The notes beneath the pieces are model-generated. The model did not search any database, was not told where the DNA came from, and saw nothing but the letters and a program-made list of their open reading frames with translations. Below are positions 47,737 to 59,380 of a stretch of 64,000 bases of DNA, piece by piece. Each line of letters opens with the position of its first letter. Position 1 is the stretch's first letter. Origin of the DNA: Stromatinia cepivora. Lineage: Eukaryota > Ascomycota > Leotiomycetes > Helotiales > Sclerotiniaceae. The DNA is taken from the NCBI GenBank assembly GCA_014898415.1, contig RCTD01000021.1, forward strand, positions 248,001 through 312,000, written 5' to 3'. Made by a program: the position numbers and the translations under genes.

Positions 47737-49669
47737 CTATCTCCCAGTAATTATATCATCCGCAATCTTCTCCCCAATCATATAAACAGAAGCTTGAGGA
47801 TGTCCCGGCAGCGCAAAAGGAAAGATCGAAGCATCAACCACTCTCAACCCTTCTACCCCAAACACCTTTCCCCTCGAATCCACAACCGCATTCACATCTC
47901 CAGTTTTCCCCATCGCACACGTTGCGCTAGCATGCCACATTGGAGCCGAATTCTGTTGAGTATACTCCAGAGTCTCTTCGTCTGTTTGTACTGCTAGTCC
48001 CGGAAGAATCTCGAAGCCTATCTTAATAGATTTAGCTGGATCGCTGTCCCAAATTTGTCGAACTCGTTTGAATATCGCTACTGCGATTTCAGAATCCCCA
48101 AGGCTGCTGAACCAACCTAGATTGATTACTGGTAGGTCTAGCATGCTAGCACTGCTGAGAGTGATGTTCCCGCGGGAAAGGGGCGCTTTAAGAATTCCGG
48201 CAAAGGCACCAATGGTAGTAAAGTTATCACCTGCAAAACCTGCTCCAACGTATTCTGCTTCTGGCCAGTCACTTGAGAAAAATTCTAGTGATGATATTGT
48301 TTGTTGTGAGAAATTCGCTCGCAGTTCTTCTGGAATCCTTTCGAAAGATAGGTATCCAGCCGCTGAACTGTATGGTCCTGCGGCATCTTCGTAATATTGT
48401 CGTAAAATCTCGGCAAAGTTGTCTGGATTTGCTACAATACTTCTAGCACTTGATGTGTTCACTTGATTTAGTACAGTGAATGACATTTGATCCCAAAGAT
48501 TTTGTCCGACTCCTGGAAGTTCTGAAACCAATGGGATGCCTTGTGGCTCGAGAACAGACCGCGGACCGATTCCTTCTCCAAATCAGCATAGTACATTCAA
48601 AGTCAAGAGTAGCTCTTACCAGATACCATAAGTAGCTGTGGCGAGTGGAAAACTCCTGCTGATATGATAACTTCCTTTGTCGCTTTGATAGTATATTCGA
48701 ATCCTGATGTCGTTACCTGGACAGCATTTCCTCTTTTTGGTGAATCAGAATCGAACAGAATCTTCAGTGCTTGAGTGTGGGCATGAACCATGACATCCGC
48801 ACCCCCAATAGCTTCTTCCAGGAAACTTGACTGCGAAGATGATCGTACAGCATGTTTGGGTTCGATGGTGGAGGGTACCCAAGCACCATGACCTGATAGA
48901 GATCCACTACTGAAGCCAGCTGGGCTTACCGGAAGACCAATAGACTGCACAGCTTGTGCAAGTGCTTCTATCGTGGGGTCAACCCAGTTGTTCCAGGAAA
49001 CTTGCAAGGGACCTCCAATGGAGTTATCAAAGCCCGTGGGATCGTGTTCAACAGTTGCAGTTGTTGAGTTTCTCTTTTCAATATCCGGTGGAGTCAAATG
49101 ACATGACTTCTTATATTACGGGAGAAGATTTTCGAAAGTAAAGCTCTGGTCTCCTACAAGCTCAGCCCATTTTTGATATTTCCCCGAAGTAGCACGATGA
49201 TATGACAACGCATTCAGTGCTGAAGATCCACCAAGCGTTTTTCCTCGAGCATAGTGTATCCGTCGATTCCCAGCATTTATCTGCGGTACAGAAAATAAGT
49301 CCCAATCAACGAGAGGTTGCTTGGGATAATCTTCTGAGGAATAAACTAGAGGCATTTGCAGACTTCCGCATGGGACTATACTATAGTTTCCATTGTCTTG
49401 TTCGTAAAAACCGCCTGCCTCAATTACGCCAACAGAGGCGACTTGTGCAAGCCTCGAAGCAATAACCAATCCTGCTGTTCCTCCTCCGACTACTGAACCT
49501 ATCAGCAATTGAGTTTTTTGTGTGCTGAATGTCATCACTTACCAACGTAATCATGAGTAGCATTTCCGGGAACAGCGAAAGCACTGGAACTAAGTTTACG
49601 TTTCGTTTGTGCAACATCGACCACAGTGTGTACGGCTGCAAGAAATATTGATATCCAAATACAAATCAT
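47737..49669 (-). pseudogene. GMC oxidoreductase gene with an in-frame TAA
   Basis: Exons 49543..49669, 48620..49498 and 47737..48572 join with consistent phases (introns of 44 and 47 nt) into 613 codons plus a stop. They would encode a secreted FAD-dependent glucose-methanol-choline oxidoreductase. A signal peptide (MICIWISIFLAAVHTVVDVA) opens it. GGGTAGLVIASRLA binds FAD, then ARGKTLGGSSALN follows. VFHSPQLLMVSGIGP is the second GMC signature. WHASATCAMG and GHPQASVY carry the catalytic His pair. At codon 170 (49116-49118) a TAA interrupts the conserved stretch that reads ENLLP, stop, YKKSCHLTPP. The family normally has F/Y-KKS..FTPP here, so this is a nonsense change and not an intron. Everything else looks intact, suggesting very recent loss, a polymorphism or a sequence error. 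Confidence 0.8.
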
Positions 49670-50585
49670 TGATTTTATTCGTAGCAAAAGTAGATTATCG
49701 AGTGCAAACCACAATGATTACAGGTTAATTAGTTGTATCGAAAGGGGACATACTTTGCTCCTGTATAAAGTTGTGAAGTACCGAATAGCCCCACTCACTG
49801 CCAAGTGTCAGCAATACATCATAGTGACATCCGGATAATCTGGTGGGACGAATCAGATCACTGATTTTCACTCAACATGCTATAACATCACGGTACTAAG
49901 GTGATTTAGATAGAAGAACGCAAGTGCTCAATATTCTTTATTGAACGAGCACGGCTCAGACGACTTCCATCATGCATGAGATTTGGTGGAATATTTAGAT
50001 TGAAAGCTTAAACTTCCACGCAAAATCACCAAAAGTATAGAAAGTACCAAAGACAATGTTCAAGGGAAATCCGGTCCTGGCAGTGATATATTTCGAGTAA
50101 AAAGGGCACAAAATGCAATTTTCTCGTGTCAAAATGCTGGCTATGACTACGGTGAACATCATCCGCCTCCAAACTAGCAAACTCGAGGATGAAAGAAGAT
50201 TCATTCAAGGACTTGTTTTCTGAATTAGCATTCGGTATCTCTCCTTCGGTAGTAAGCCCCTTTTGGATCTGATGATATCGGCGTCCAACTACAAGAGCCC
50301 TTCACAAGAGAATGATTTTCACTTTGCTGGACTGCTCTCTTGCCACTGACCCGATCATCTCTGTTCCACGATGCCATGCACATACGCTTCACCTCACCTG
50401 CATATAAGTAATGGCTTCCGTCTATTCTATCAAAGATGAATCCACAAAAATGCAACGAGCTGGGATTATCCCCGGAAGTTGATTTTTTTGTAATTACCAC
50501 CTCCGACCAATTAATTGCAACATTCACGGTGATAATTTCCACGCAACTCTTTTAACAGCCATCCCATATCCCACAAACTCCTTAA
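49670..50585. other. Intergenic, GMC gene promoter
   Basis: About 900 bases with the GMC promoter on one side and the SET gene 3' UTR on the other. Nothing else is recognised. Confidence 0.5.
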
Positions 50586-52457
50586 TCAGCCGAGCAAACA
50601 TCTTTTACACTGACAATCGCCCGAAAGCCATCCATTAAGCATCTGCCGTCTTTCCTCTGTTGATTTGGAAAGTTCTTCGATATAGCACACAAACACCTCT
50701 TCCCCCTTCTCGATCTCTCTTTCAGCACGGCATTGAAATTTGGAGCCCGGACCAATATGTATGAGACATAGCATTGGCGGGTCTTCACAACTATGATTAA
50801 ACATTGCGTATGAGCCATCGACCCAGCATTCGTATTCATTTCCCTCTCCCAGCCCACCAACAGCGTTGATCCTAAATCTTTGCCTGTGGATATACATTAG
50901 TTGCATTGAAAAATGATTTCGGAGAAAGATTGACATACCACAAAGTTTCTAATATCCAAGTATCAAAACATTTATCTGCAAAAATATCTACACCAAGCAT
51001 GTGCAATATTTTCAATGGCGTAATAACCCGAGTTTCTAAAGACCATGGGTCATCGGCTTGTGCTTCATGACTAACCAAGTGAGCAACAAGAGGCTGTTGA
51101 AGTGGATGTCCGCCTCCCTGTTTACACGTCGCCAAAAGCCGTAACCAAATCATTTTAGACATTTCTGGCCCAGATGGAAAACACTTTTCTTCTCCGGCAT
51201 CAGTATAGATATCTGAGATATCTATCCCACATTGACCTTCATGGTAATACTGCTGTGCTATATCTCTGCACTCCTTACTACAAAAGTAGAGGTGGGCACA
51301 ACACATAAATCCATATTTTCGACTCGCACCTGTCAAACTACCAAAACAATTAAAACAACTACCCGTCATATCCAACCCAATCTTGCTCTTCCAAATCAAT
51401 GAATCTAGTAAATTTTTGTGCTGCCCTAATTGTGATCCTTTGGCACATAAGGCAGGGCTGCTCTCCAGAACAATACCGCCTGCATGGATATCTTTGGTTG
51501 CGAACATGCCGTATGATATTTCATCCGAGCCTGATATATCCACAGTCGAAGGTTGGATTCTGAGTACCTTCGAACACTTGCTAAGAGTGTTATTAGCAAC
51601 TTCGATTGACTTTTCCGTTCTGGTATTAACTTCGGATGCCCATGGGTACGGTTTGAGCAATACCTTCCCCATCTCTATAATCATCCACTTGGTTTTGTCA
51701 CATAAAGACATGGCGTTTACGGCATTTCGTTTCATCTCGTATGACTGCGTTGCATGGCGCTGGAGTTGTTGGAGGGTGGAGTCCGCCGGATACATTTTCA
51801 ATGCTTCTGCAGATATCAGCTTCATATCCTGATATGATTGAAGATGGTCGAGTGCATAGAGCAATTGGGAATATCTGAAGCACCATACGTAAGTAAGAAT
51901 AAAAAGCATTAACAGACGGAGTAAACAAGAACGCACGCTAGCTTTCGCTCATCTTTCAACGAATCAACCATTTCTAAACCAAGTGTTGTTACGGAGACAC
52001 TTGTGTCCCACAAGACACCCTAACCAGTGTCAGCGGTGTTCCAAACTGCCTGCTCTGTGCTTAGGTGGTACCTTGATAATAGCTCGAAACCATATCGTCA
52101 TTCCCATCTCGAGCCATACTTTGGAGCCTAGATCTTTCCCATCAAAAACATAACTTGCCAGAAGAATCGCCTTATAAGCATCAAGCGCCGCGAGCTCCGG
52201 AAACCCCAATTTCAAAAGGACTTCAGATCGGTTTCTCCAGTTTTCTGGAGTATAGGGGAAACAGTCTAAAATCTCAGTGCAGACTCTCAGTTTTTCGCGG
52301 TATATTTCGACTTCCTAGCTTGAGTGTCAGACATGATGAGTTTGTGTACTTTGGTGGGAATACGGACCTTGGGGCCTGAAGTGACAAACGGCCGCATGCT
52401 ACATCCTGCGTCAATGACAGTGGGCTTCCAGCTTTTGGTGTCCCAATGTTTATCCAT
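50586..52457 (-). CDS. SET-MYND (SMYD-like) protein with helical N-terminus
   Basis: Five exons, 52368..52457, 52072..52314, 51937..52019, 50939..51874 and 50586..50883, giving 549 aa. Introns are 53, 52, 62 and 55 nt and every phase agrees. The first 230 residues are helical and TPR-like, as in fungal SET proteins of this type. The SET domain starts near 258 (YGMFATKDIHAGG) and is split by a MYND zinc finger at about 311-353 (CFNC...CC..LYFCSKEC...H..QC). It resumes with FNHSCEDPP (479-487) and GEEVFVCY with the active-site Tyr near 518. A post-SET zinc cluster (CQCKRC) ends the protein. SMYD enzymes methylate lysines of histones or other proteins, often in the cytosol and nucleus. Substrate is unknown. 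Exons 1-3 are short and easily missed. Confidence 0.9.
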
Positions 52458-54909
52458 GGTGGATTCAGGTAAGTAAGATAGAAGAGCATGTATGAGAAGG
52501 AAATTGTTGGAGATTGTATTCTTAAGACGGGAAGTGAATATAAAATAAATCAGATGTACCAGGAAAGGATGCTGGTATTTGTTGAACTAAAAATTTTAGC
52601 CACAACTTTTTAGCCACATAGATTCACTATCATAAGGCACAGTTCCTCAATACAGCAATATAGCACCACATCAAAAGGACCTTCAGTGAATGATGCAAGA
52701 CTAGAATGATTAAGTGTACCAAACATGTCAAGGCATCAAATATATCAGGACATCAAATATATCAAAACATCAAACCCATCAAGACATCAAACATAACAGC
52801 TTTTGTTGATCTTCCATTCATTGACTCTTTGACCTAATAAATGAAAAGTACAATCAAATTATCTCACTCTTCACTTCCCCAAACAATGCATTGAAATCCT
52901 CCTCTATAAGTCCTTATACGAACCGCTATTGCACCCACCATACTCAAACTTTCTAGATATTTATCCTATAACCTCGAGGTCATTGCCACATTCTCCAGAT
53001 TAATAGTCCAAACCATAAAGTTAATATGATATATCTCAAGGAGCTAAATACAATCACAGATGAAAGCTATCGACAACCACCTCCAAGGTATTTTTGAGTA
53101 GAAGTGAAGGGAGCATCTCATGACATCTTTTGATGTAAGACTTGTAAAATTGGATTGGATATGAAACTTGCCTCTCTGGCTTTGATCTTTCATGAGATTG
53201 TTCAATTTTAAAAGAAAGATTCTGCAATCTAATGATTTCTCAGATCGAGATATAGATTAGATGTCAAGCCCGCGTTGAAAAAGGCGATCTCAAGACCTCC
53301 ATATCTACACTAAATAAAACTAAACAATCATCTCTTTCTTAATCCTCTTGGAGTCTTAAGCAGAAATGAAAATTCAAACCTATTTTAATCTGTATAGCAC
53401 CTTGAGTCCTTTGAATTTCCCAGTCTAACAGCGTGTGAATCTTTTAGAAGAGATCAAAACAACCCAGTGTTATCTCCATTTTTCCTCTACAACCCTCGCT
53501 AATAAAGGTGAGTAAGTCCCAGAATGGCCAGTCGGCCGGCCATCCCGTCATCAGCAAACCTCAAAATATTCACGATCAGACTGATGAAATCTATCTCTAT
53601 CAGTTGATTTGTGAGGTATATATGACTGCAGCCTTTCGCCAAGCATCGAGGTATAAATCAATAATCGATGCTGATGCTTAAGATATGGAAATACGAATCA
53701 ATTCTAACCGAAGCAACCAGCCCCCCGCTCCTTCTGCCGTTGGGACTATCGAAGTGCTGTACTTCAATGATCTATACTCATCTTGGTTAAGAATCCTTGG
53801 TGTATAAACTCAACCATCTATTGCATGATGACGAAAAGCGTTATTGGTATCAAATTGGTGGTGTTGAAGTGTAAAGTACTTTACCTAACAATTCATATTT
53901 ATGATTATTCCTGATCGATAAATGAAGGTTTCCATACCCAGCGTCTCGCTAGCTAGTACTTCCTCCATGATCATAAAATCGCCATCCTCACAAGTAATCT
54001 TATAATATCAAAAAAGCATTACAAGTTTAATCGAAGATACTATTTACGTGAGCGAATAGTCAGTATAATAGTAAAACTATCTCCACGAACCAGAAGTTCA
54101 AGACATCATTTGCATGTGCACACAGTGAGGTAGGTACTTGAGGTATAAGTTAGTGAATTTTTAAATTCCTAATTTTACAGTAAATTTAAGCGAAGGCAAT
54201 ACACCGGGGGTGTCACGTTTGTAATTCGCCTTTCTTCATTTCAAATGCATATGTATGTGGGAAGTTGGAATGTTGATTCAAAAGTCTCTTCTATAGCTAA
54301 ATACTAGTAACTAAATCGACAAATTAGCATTATAACATTGGAATTGGAATTATTGTGAGATTATATTATTAATTTGAGAGGATTATCTTCTTCTGCCCCT
54401 TTCAGAGTTTCAATATGGGAGCATTAGTATTCTTTTGGATGGCTAGGTGCACTGGCGAATGATCCCTTCTTTTTCATCTTTCCTTTCCTATATTTCCCAC
54501 TTCCCTTGATTCGTGTCGTATGGTTTCCGTGGAATTTGCTGAGTTGGGTGTGCGTTTGACTGGGGGAGACAGGTGAACCATAGCTTACGCTTGCTGATGA
54601 GGCTGCTGCGCATTTTATTGCGACGTATCAAAGGAATATGAACCGTGAGTAGATTACGGGCTATAAGAAGGGCTAGGGTACGGTAGGACGGTGGGCTGAA
54701 ATTCTACAATTATGTTAATTCTTCAGATATATAAATGAAAGGCATGTGGCAACTTACAGAGCAGAAATGAATTGTCCGGATACAGAAAAATGGATTGATT
54801 GATCAGAAGGAACCTGTTACAGAGCCCTTGCCTTGAAGAGAGAATTGATGGCTGGACTCCATTAAACAGTGGCACAAAATTTTGAGTGCACCCTTGAGGA
54901 CGGTCGAAT
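52458..54909. other. Intergenic, SET gene to F-box-like gene
   Basis: 2.4 kb without a supported gene. About four copies of an 18-bp ACATCAAATATATCA-like repeat lie at 52726-52794. An ATGGCC/GGCCAT inverted repeat lies at 53524-53543. Confidence 0.45.
52726..52794. repeat. Short degenerate tandem repeat
   Basis: About four imperfect copies of a 17-18 bp unit (ACATCAAATATATCAAG-like) in the SET gene promoter side. Confidence 0.7.
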
Positions 54910-55917
54910 TCAAAGATGCATCTGCTCCATCGATTCTATCAAGCTTGCTACGTCTGACATCCCCCCAATCCTCACCAGTGGAATTAAGAACGCATTAGCC
55001 TTATCGATTTTATCCAACTTCCTATCCCTATCTCTTTTCCACACCTGCAATCTCCACTGCGAGCCATGTGTTAAGGTTCTCCGCACATCAGCCTTTATCT
55101 CCACCCACGGATCTCTGGGGTCATTAAGTCTTGAGTATTTGTAGTATGGCACACTTGGATTCGGAACCCGAGAAGTTAGAGTCGGTCGACGCAATATGAG
55201 CATTCTAGAACTCAAGTGTTTGGCCTTACTAGTGCCATTCCAGCGCTGCGCTTGACTTGATATTCTTTCGACGATGGTTTCGTATTCATGCAAGTCACAC
55301 CAGACTGTTTTTTCCAACTCAAATCCTTCCCTCGGTTGTCCACAATTCATTATAGAACCATCGCAGGTATTGAACACTAATTTAAGGTTTTCTGCTGAAC
55401 AGAATCGCAGGAAATATGAGATGTGCCGTTGCATGAAGGGTGTGTAGGCGTTATCTTTTCCCAGTTTAGAAAAAAGATTGGAGACATCGAACGTCCATTC
55501 CCGAATTCCATGATATTTGGGTAACAGAATCTCATTAAGTATAAAATTTTGTTTCGGGTAAGGTACCTGAGGAGAGCCTTGATAACGTTCAGAGTCAGGA
55601 GTTTCATGAAATTGGATATGGACTGATCGTATTAGAGCTTGCTCAGCATGTGTGTACAAAGGTGCGGATCTTAGAAAAGATTCCAAAGTTCGAAAACTGA
55701 AGGTTTGATTTTCAAGATAAGCTTTTGGCCATACCGTTCCGATGTCAAAGTACATTGTGCGGCACGTTAGCAGTAAGGAGAGAAACATTGTTTGCTTAGA
55801 TGATTGTATGTATTGATTTTCCTTTTCTGATAGAACGTCGTTCCAGATGATTTGTCGAATCACGGTAGGAAGCTGTAAAAGTTCCATCTTTTCGGGAGAT
55901 GCATGTACTAGTGACAT
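54910..55917 (-). CDS. F-box-like fungal protein of unknown function
   Basis: Single exon, 335 aa from the ATG at 55917 (the frame extends six bases further only with a GTG). The N-terminal MELLQLPTVIRQIIWNDVL pattern is the leucine/proline-rich helix seen in the F-box-like and 2EXR-like proteins common in Leotiomycetes. It is followed by LLLTCRTMYFDIG, the usual second helix of that domain. The rest has no recognisable repeats or catalytic motif. Such proteins are presumed substrate adaptors, but SCF binding is unproven here. The neighbouring AT-rich block suggests an accessory location. Confidence 0.72.
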   Translation of the reverse strand: MSLVHASPEKMELLQLPTVIRQIIWNDVLSEKENQYIQSSKQTMFLSLLLTCRTMYFDIGTVWPKAYLENQTFSFRTLESFLRSAPLYTHAEQALIRSVHIQFHETPDSERYQGSPQVPYPKQNFILNEILLPKYHGIREWTFDVSNLFSKLGKDNAYTPFMQRHISYFLRFCSAENLKLVFNTCDGSIMNCGQPREGFELEKTVWCDLHEYETIVERISSQAQRWNGTSKAKHLSSRMLILRRPTLTSRVPNPSVPYYKYSRLNDPRDPWVEIKADVRRTLTHGSQWRLQVWKRDRDRKLDKIDKANAFLIPLVRIGGMSDVASLIESMEQMHL

Positions 55918-56440
55918 TATCACCGAGCAGATCGAATTGTGGTATCTGATTCGAAGACAAGGATATGTTGGGTGTTTTGGAATTGAGAGACTTTAGCGGG
56001 GCAAAAAGTAAGCTTCTAAGATGAATGTGGACAAAGTTATTATTGTGTGGAGAGCTGTAGTCGATTCGAAGGGAGGAAGCCTATATTTTTTTGAAAAGAT
56101 TGAGTATCGAAGAGGAACGAATTTATATAAAGGGTTCTCTGAAGGCTGCGTGTTTGAAAAAGTGAATTTTGAGAGAAAGTCTTCTGGTTTTGTGTGGAAG
56201 ACGATTTTTTTAGTGAAATACACTAACTAGGCGGTTTATATAGAAATTCAATCTGGACCCTAACTAGTGAATCTGTGTTTGGCAACCATACCCATCAGGG
56301 AACTTGAGATCCTACCTAAGCAATACTCTAACTGTAGTCTAGTTTTCACATCGATCTTCTTCCAGAGTTTTACACTATTTTTTGATTGGATATTTTAAGC
56401 GAAGTCTTCCAGAGAATCTAATTGGCCATCTCCTAAATAA
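55918..56440. other. Intergenic, F-box-like gene promoter
   Basis: Ordinary composition with no gene. Two antiparallel open frames near 56.0-56.2 kb have no signature. Confidence 0.5.
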
Positions 56441-56547
56441 TGTGTATCAGACCCGTATGAAATTATATTTATGTAATAACTTTTTAAAAATTTAATTTAT
56501 AAAAAATTAAATAAATAATTTGAAATCAACTAATCAAAAAGATTTAG

Positions 56548-56668
56548 AATTTATTTTTAATTTATTTTTAATTTATTTTTAATTTATTTTTAATTTATTT
56601 TTAATTTATTTTTAATTTATTTTTAATTTATTTTTAATTTATTTTTAATTTATTTTTAATTTATTTTT
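56548..56668. repeat. 11-bp perfect tandem repeat, 11 copies
   Basis: AATTTATTTTT repeats 11 times with no visible mismatch, covering exactly 121 bp. The perfect copies contrast with the degenerate AT-rich surroundings and imply recent expansion. Confidence 0.95.
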
Positions 56669-57913
56669 AGTTATTCTTAATATTGAATTATTAATAATAT
56701 TTATTTTTAATTATGATTTATTATAATTTTTAAATTTTACATTTTTCAATTTTTATTTAAAATAATTGAAAATTTTATAGAAAATTCTAATAGATCTTAA
56801 TTATTATATATTTCAATTTCAATATTATTCGATAAGAAATAAAATAATATTTTAATATTTTAATATTTTATAATAAGTTATATAATATATCAAATTTATC
56901 CTTTTGGATCTGGATTTAGAATCAAAGAAATAATAATTGAATCATAATTATTCGGAATTTCATAAAAATAAAAAATGCAAAATATAAATAAACAATATAT
57001 CTATCTATAATACAATTTTCAATTATTAATTATAATGTAATATAATTGAATGAAGTTAATATATATTCAAAAAAACACAAAAAGCAGATTCAAAATATGC
57101 GATTTAGGAATTGGCCGATTAGACTCTCCTGACGGAGATATTAAAAATCATATGACCGATGCCTCGAGAGTCAGGCACCCGCTAGACTACTCTAACTGGG
57201 GGAATCTAGATGGATAAAAATCCAGCATATATAGGACAAATATCTGTCACTTTGTTATCATTATATTGCTTAGTAAATACCTATACCTGTTAAAATTTCC
57301 ATGAATGATAATGTGAGGATATGTATAGACTCACTTTCATAGATAAAGCGCTAGGTGCCAAATACTGTGGTGAACTCAATTTCTTGACTATGGCAAACGA
57401 TGACCGTAAGCAGAGTGAATCCGGACCCTAAATTCTAATGAAATACAGTCTTCAGCAGGGAAAGAAGAACAAGCCAACATGGTCGAATACTTCAATGTTC
57501 TCTTCACCTACCGTCTACTCCTCCTGATGAACAATAGATCCTCTTTGCATTCGAAACAAATTCTCAGATATTCAGATACCAACACCTATGCTAACGCTAA
57601 TAACTTGATTTTACATAGTTGACTCTCATACATGAAATATTTCGCGGGAATTGAAAGAAATGATGTATACTATTTCTCCTTGAAAACTTAAGTTATAGAA
57701 TTCTAGGAGATCAAATGCCGAATAGGCCAAGACCGTCATGAGCCTCACAACACTAAGCTACTAGTCAACCCCATCTCCCGCTAAACTATACACTACTACG
57801 CCCTCCTACACGCTACTCACGCTACTACGAACTAAGATCTCCAACTTCATGCAAATGCCGACTCGGTACCGAAAGCAATATTCCCTGGGGCTGGTACTAT
57901 GTGGCTGAAAATC

Positions 57914-57928
57914 AGATGTGCAACAAAT
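57914..57928 (+). repeat. Isolated copy of the array motif's right half
   Basis: AGATGTGCAACAAAT occurs within AATCAGATGTGCAACAAATC, identical to the most common right half in the array 18 kb away, but without a GATC at the proper distance. Confidence 0.55.
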
Positions 57929-58048
57929 CAGAATATAGAACATTTTGATTGTTCCATCTGGTTCGATAGAAGCAATACTTATTCTAGTATTGGACTTGGG
58001 ATTTAGACGGAATTTTAGACCCGTCCTCCGAACTAATTAATTAAATAA

Positions 58049-58075
58049 TAGTCGGCTCTCACAAACGGCCGACTA
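58049..58075. other. Perfect 8-bp hairpin
   Basis: TAGTCGGC (58049-58056) and GCCGACTA (58068-58075) flank an 11-nt loop inside the AT-rich block. It could be a transposon end or structured RNA. Confidence 0.4.
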
Positions 58076-58330
58076 ATTCCTTGTCCCCGGAAAGCGAATT
58101 GTCCCGCTAATTGTAGTGTGTGAATGATTTGATCAACTTTCGAATTAATACAAAAGATTTTGTATTATTGATTTCAATATGATAATTCAAACTTAACAAT
58201 GAAAATTTTATTATATTAGTTTGAAATTTCATAATTGTATATCAAAAATAAGATTTTTCAATAACAATTTAGGGATTTTGATATATCTGATATATTTTAT
58301 ATCAAAATCGGTAAAGGGGCAATTGAGGAT

Positions 58331-58795
58331 GCTCATGCGCTCAGTACAAGATCAACTCCACACTCATGGGGAGGAAGATTAATCACTTGAAGTAACGAGA
58401 TGGCAAAAATGGATTGGAGATATGAAATGACTTTGTCACCATGAAAATGAACGAAGTATTCAAAGAAATGCCTATGAAAAGATAAAGCGTAAGATCATCA
58501 GGTACCAGAACAATGCTATAAAAAAAGCGGAGTTTGCGAACAGTAATAGAAGTATATCCACGAGGTCAAGGCTTTCCGAAATAGTGGTCCATCTCAATCC
58601 TGTACATTAAAAATCTTGTTGTCTGAACCATCTAACATTGTTCACCTCCGTCCCAGCTATCTAATTGTTATATATCTTCTTTATCTTCTCCGTATAAAAA
58701 TGGCTTGTGCCTCTGAATCTGACGAATTTCTAAACCTCGAGTGTATCGTACCTCTGATTTCGTCGCATCCAGTATCCCAGAAGCAAAATGCCGAT
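58331..58795. other. Intergenic, downstream of thioesterase gene
   Basis: No gene is seen. The 3' UTR of the minus-strand thioesterase is expected at the right end. Confidence 0.5.
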
Positions 58796-59380
58796 TCACA
58801 ACTTCGCTCCAGGCCTTATTCTATCCACGATAATGAACAAAGCATCTCCACTAGCCAGCACCACTCCTTCACCATTCTCAATGGTACCCTTTCCGAAAAG
58901 CTTCCTTCCCTCTTTTCTCTCCACCCAACTTCTCCCTAACACAACCCCTGGTGTTCCAATCGACTTTTTGTATGTGATGTTGAGATACGCCGTCATGGTA
59001 TTTTCATCCTTTGCGCTGTTGCTTTCTGCTACACAGCCTATCATATCATCTAGCAGCGCTGCAATGAATCCGCCATGAGCAGTATCGACATGGCCATTAA
59101 CATGCGTGCCAAAACTCATCAAAGATAAAATCTCACCAAAGGGACGCGAGGAGGTAGGCGGAGAGTAGAAGCATTGGTAGTATGGGACAGTATCGGGGGA
59201 CTGAAGGGTAATGGCTGTAAAGGTATCACCAGTATCTTCTTTTAGGATTCGCGACTCGAATGAAAAGGGGTGGAGGGAGCTGTCATTGAGAATTGGTCTG
59301 CACCATGGTGTCAAGGAGAAATGATCCGCGGTTTCCTTTGGTATAGGGGCAAATGGAAACAGGTCCTTGGGAACACTCAT
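58796..59380 (-). CDS. Hotdog-fold thioesterase, PaaI/THEM4-like
   Basis: Intronless, 194 aa. The signature HGGFIAALLDDMIG (about residues 101-114) with a nearby GHVDTAHGG entry is the 4HBT acyl-CoA thioesterase active-site helix. The following TAYLNITYKKS strand and a terminal G-E-G-V-V-L-A-S-G-D-A-L-F strand complete the hotdog fold. Such enzymes hydrolyse acyl-CoA thioesters as multimers. Chain-length preference is unknown. The N-terminal 80 residues are longer than in bacterial PaaI, as in fungal THEM4-like forms. No clear targeting signal is visible. Confidence 0.88.
   Translation of the reverse strand: MSVPKDLFPFAPIPKETADHFSLTPWCRPILNDSSLHPFSFESRILKEDTGDTFTAITLQSPDTVPYYQCFYSPPTSSRPFGEILSLMSFGTHVNGHVDTAHGGFIAALLDDMIGCVAESNSAKDENTMTAYLNITYKKSIGTPGVVLGRSWVERKEGRKLFGKGTIENGEGVVLASGDALFIIVDRIRPGAKL

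Larger units (their letters stand above)
56441..58330. other. Second AT-rich block, probably RIP-degraded
   Basis: Strongly AT-rich from about 56440 to 57100 and again from about 58130 to 58310, with a less biased middle. It contains the 11-bp tandem repeat, a GTCGGC/GCCGAC hairpin and one copy of the array motif. No transposon domain was recognised. Confidence 0.55.

Noticed and set aside
49070..49115. 46-nt intron at the GMC stop (GTAATA to AAAAG)
   Set aside because: It would delete a conserved family motif that is otherwise intact in frame; a nonsense change is simpler.
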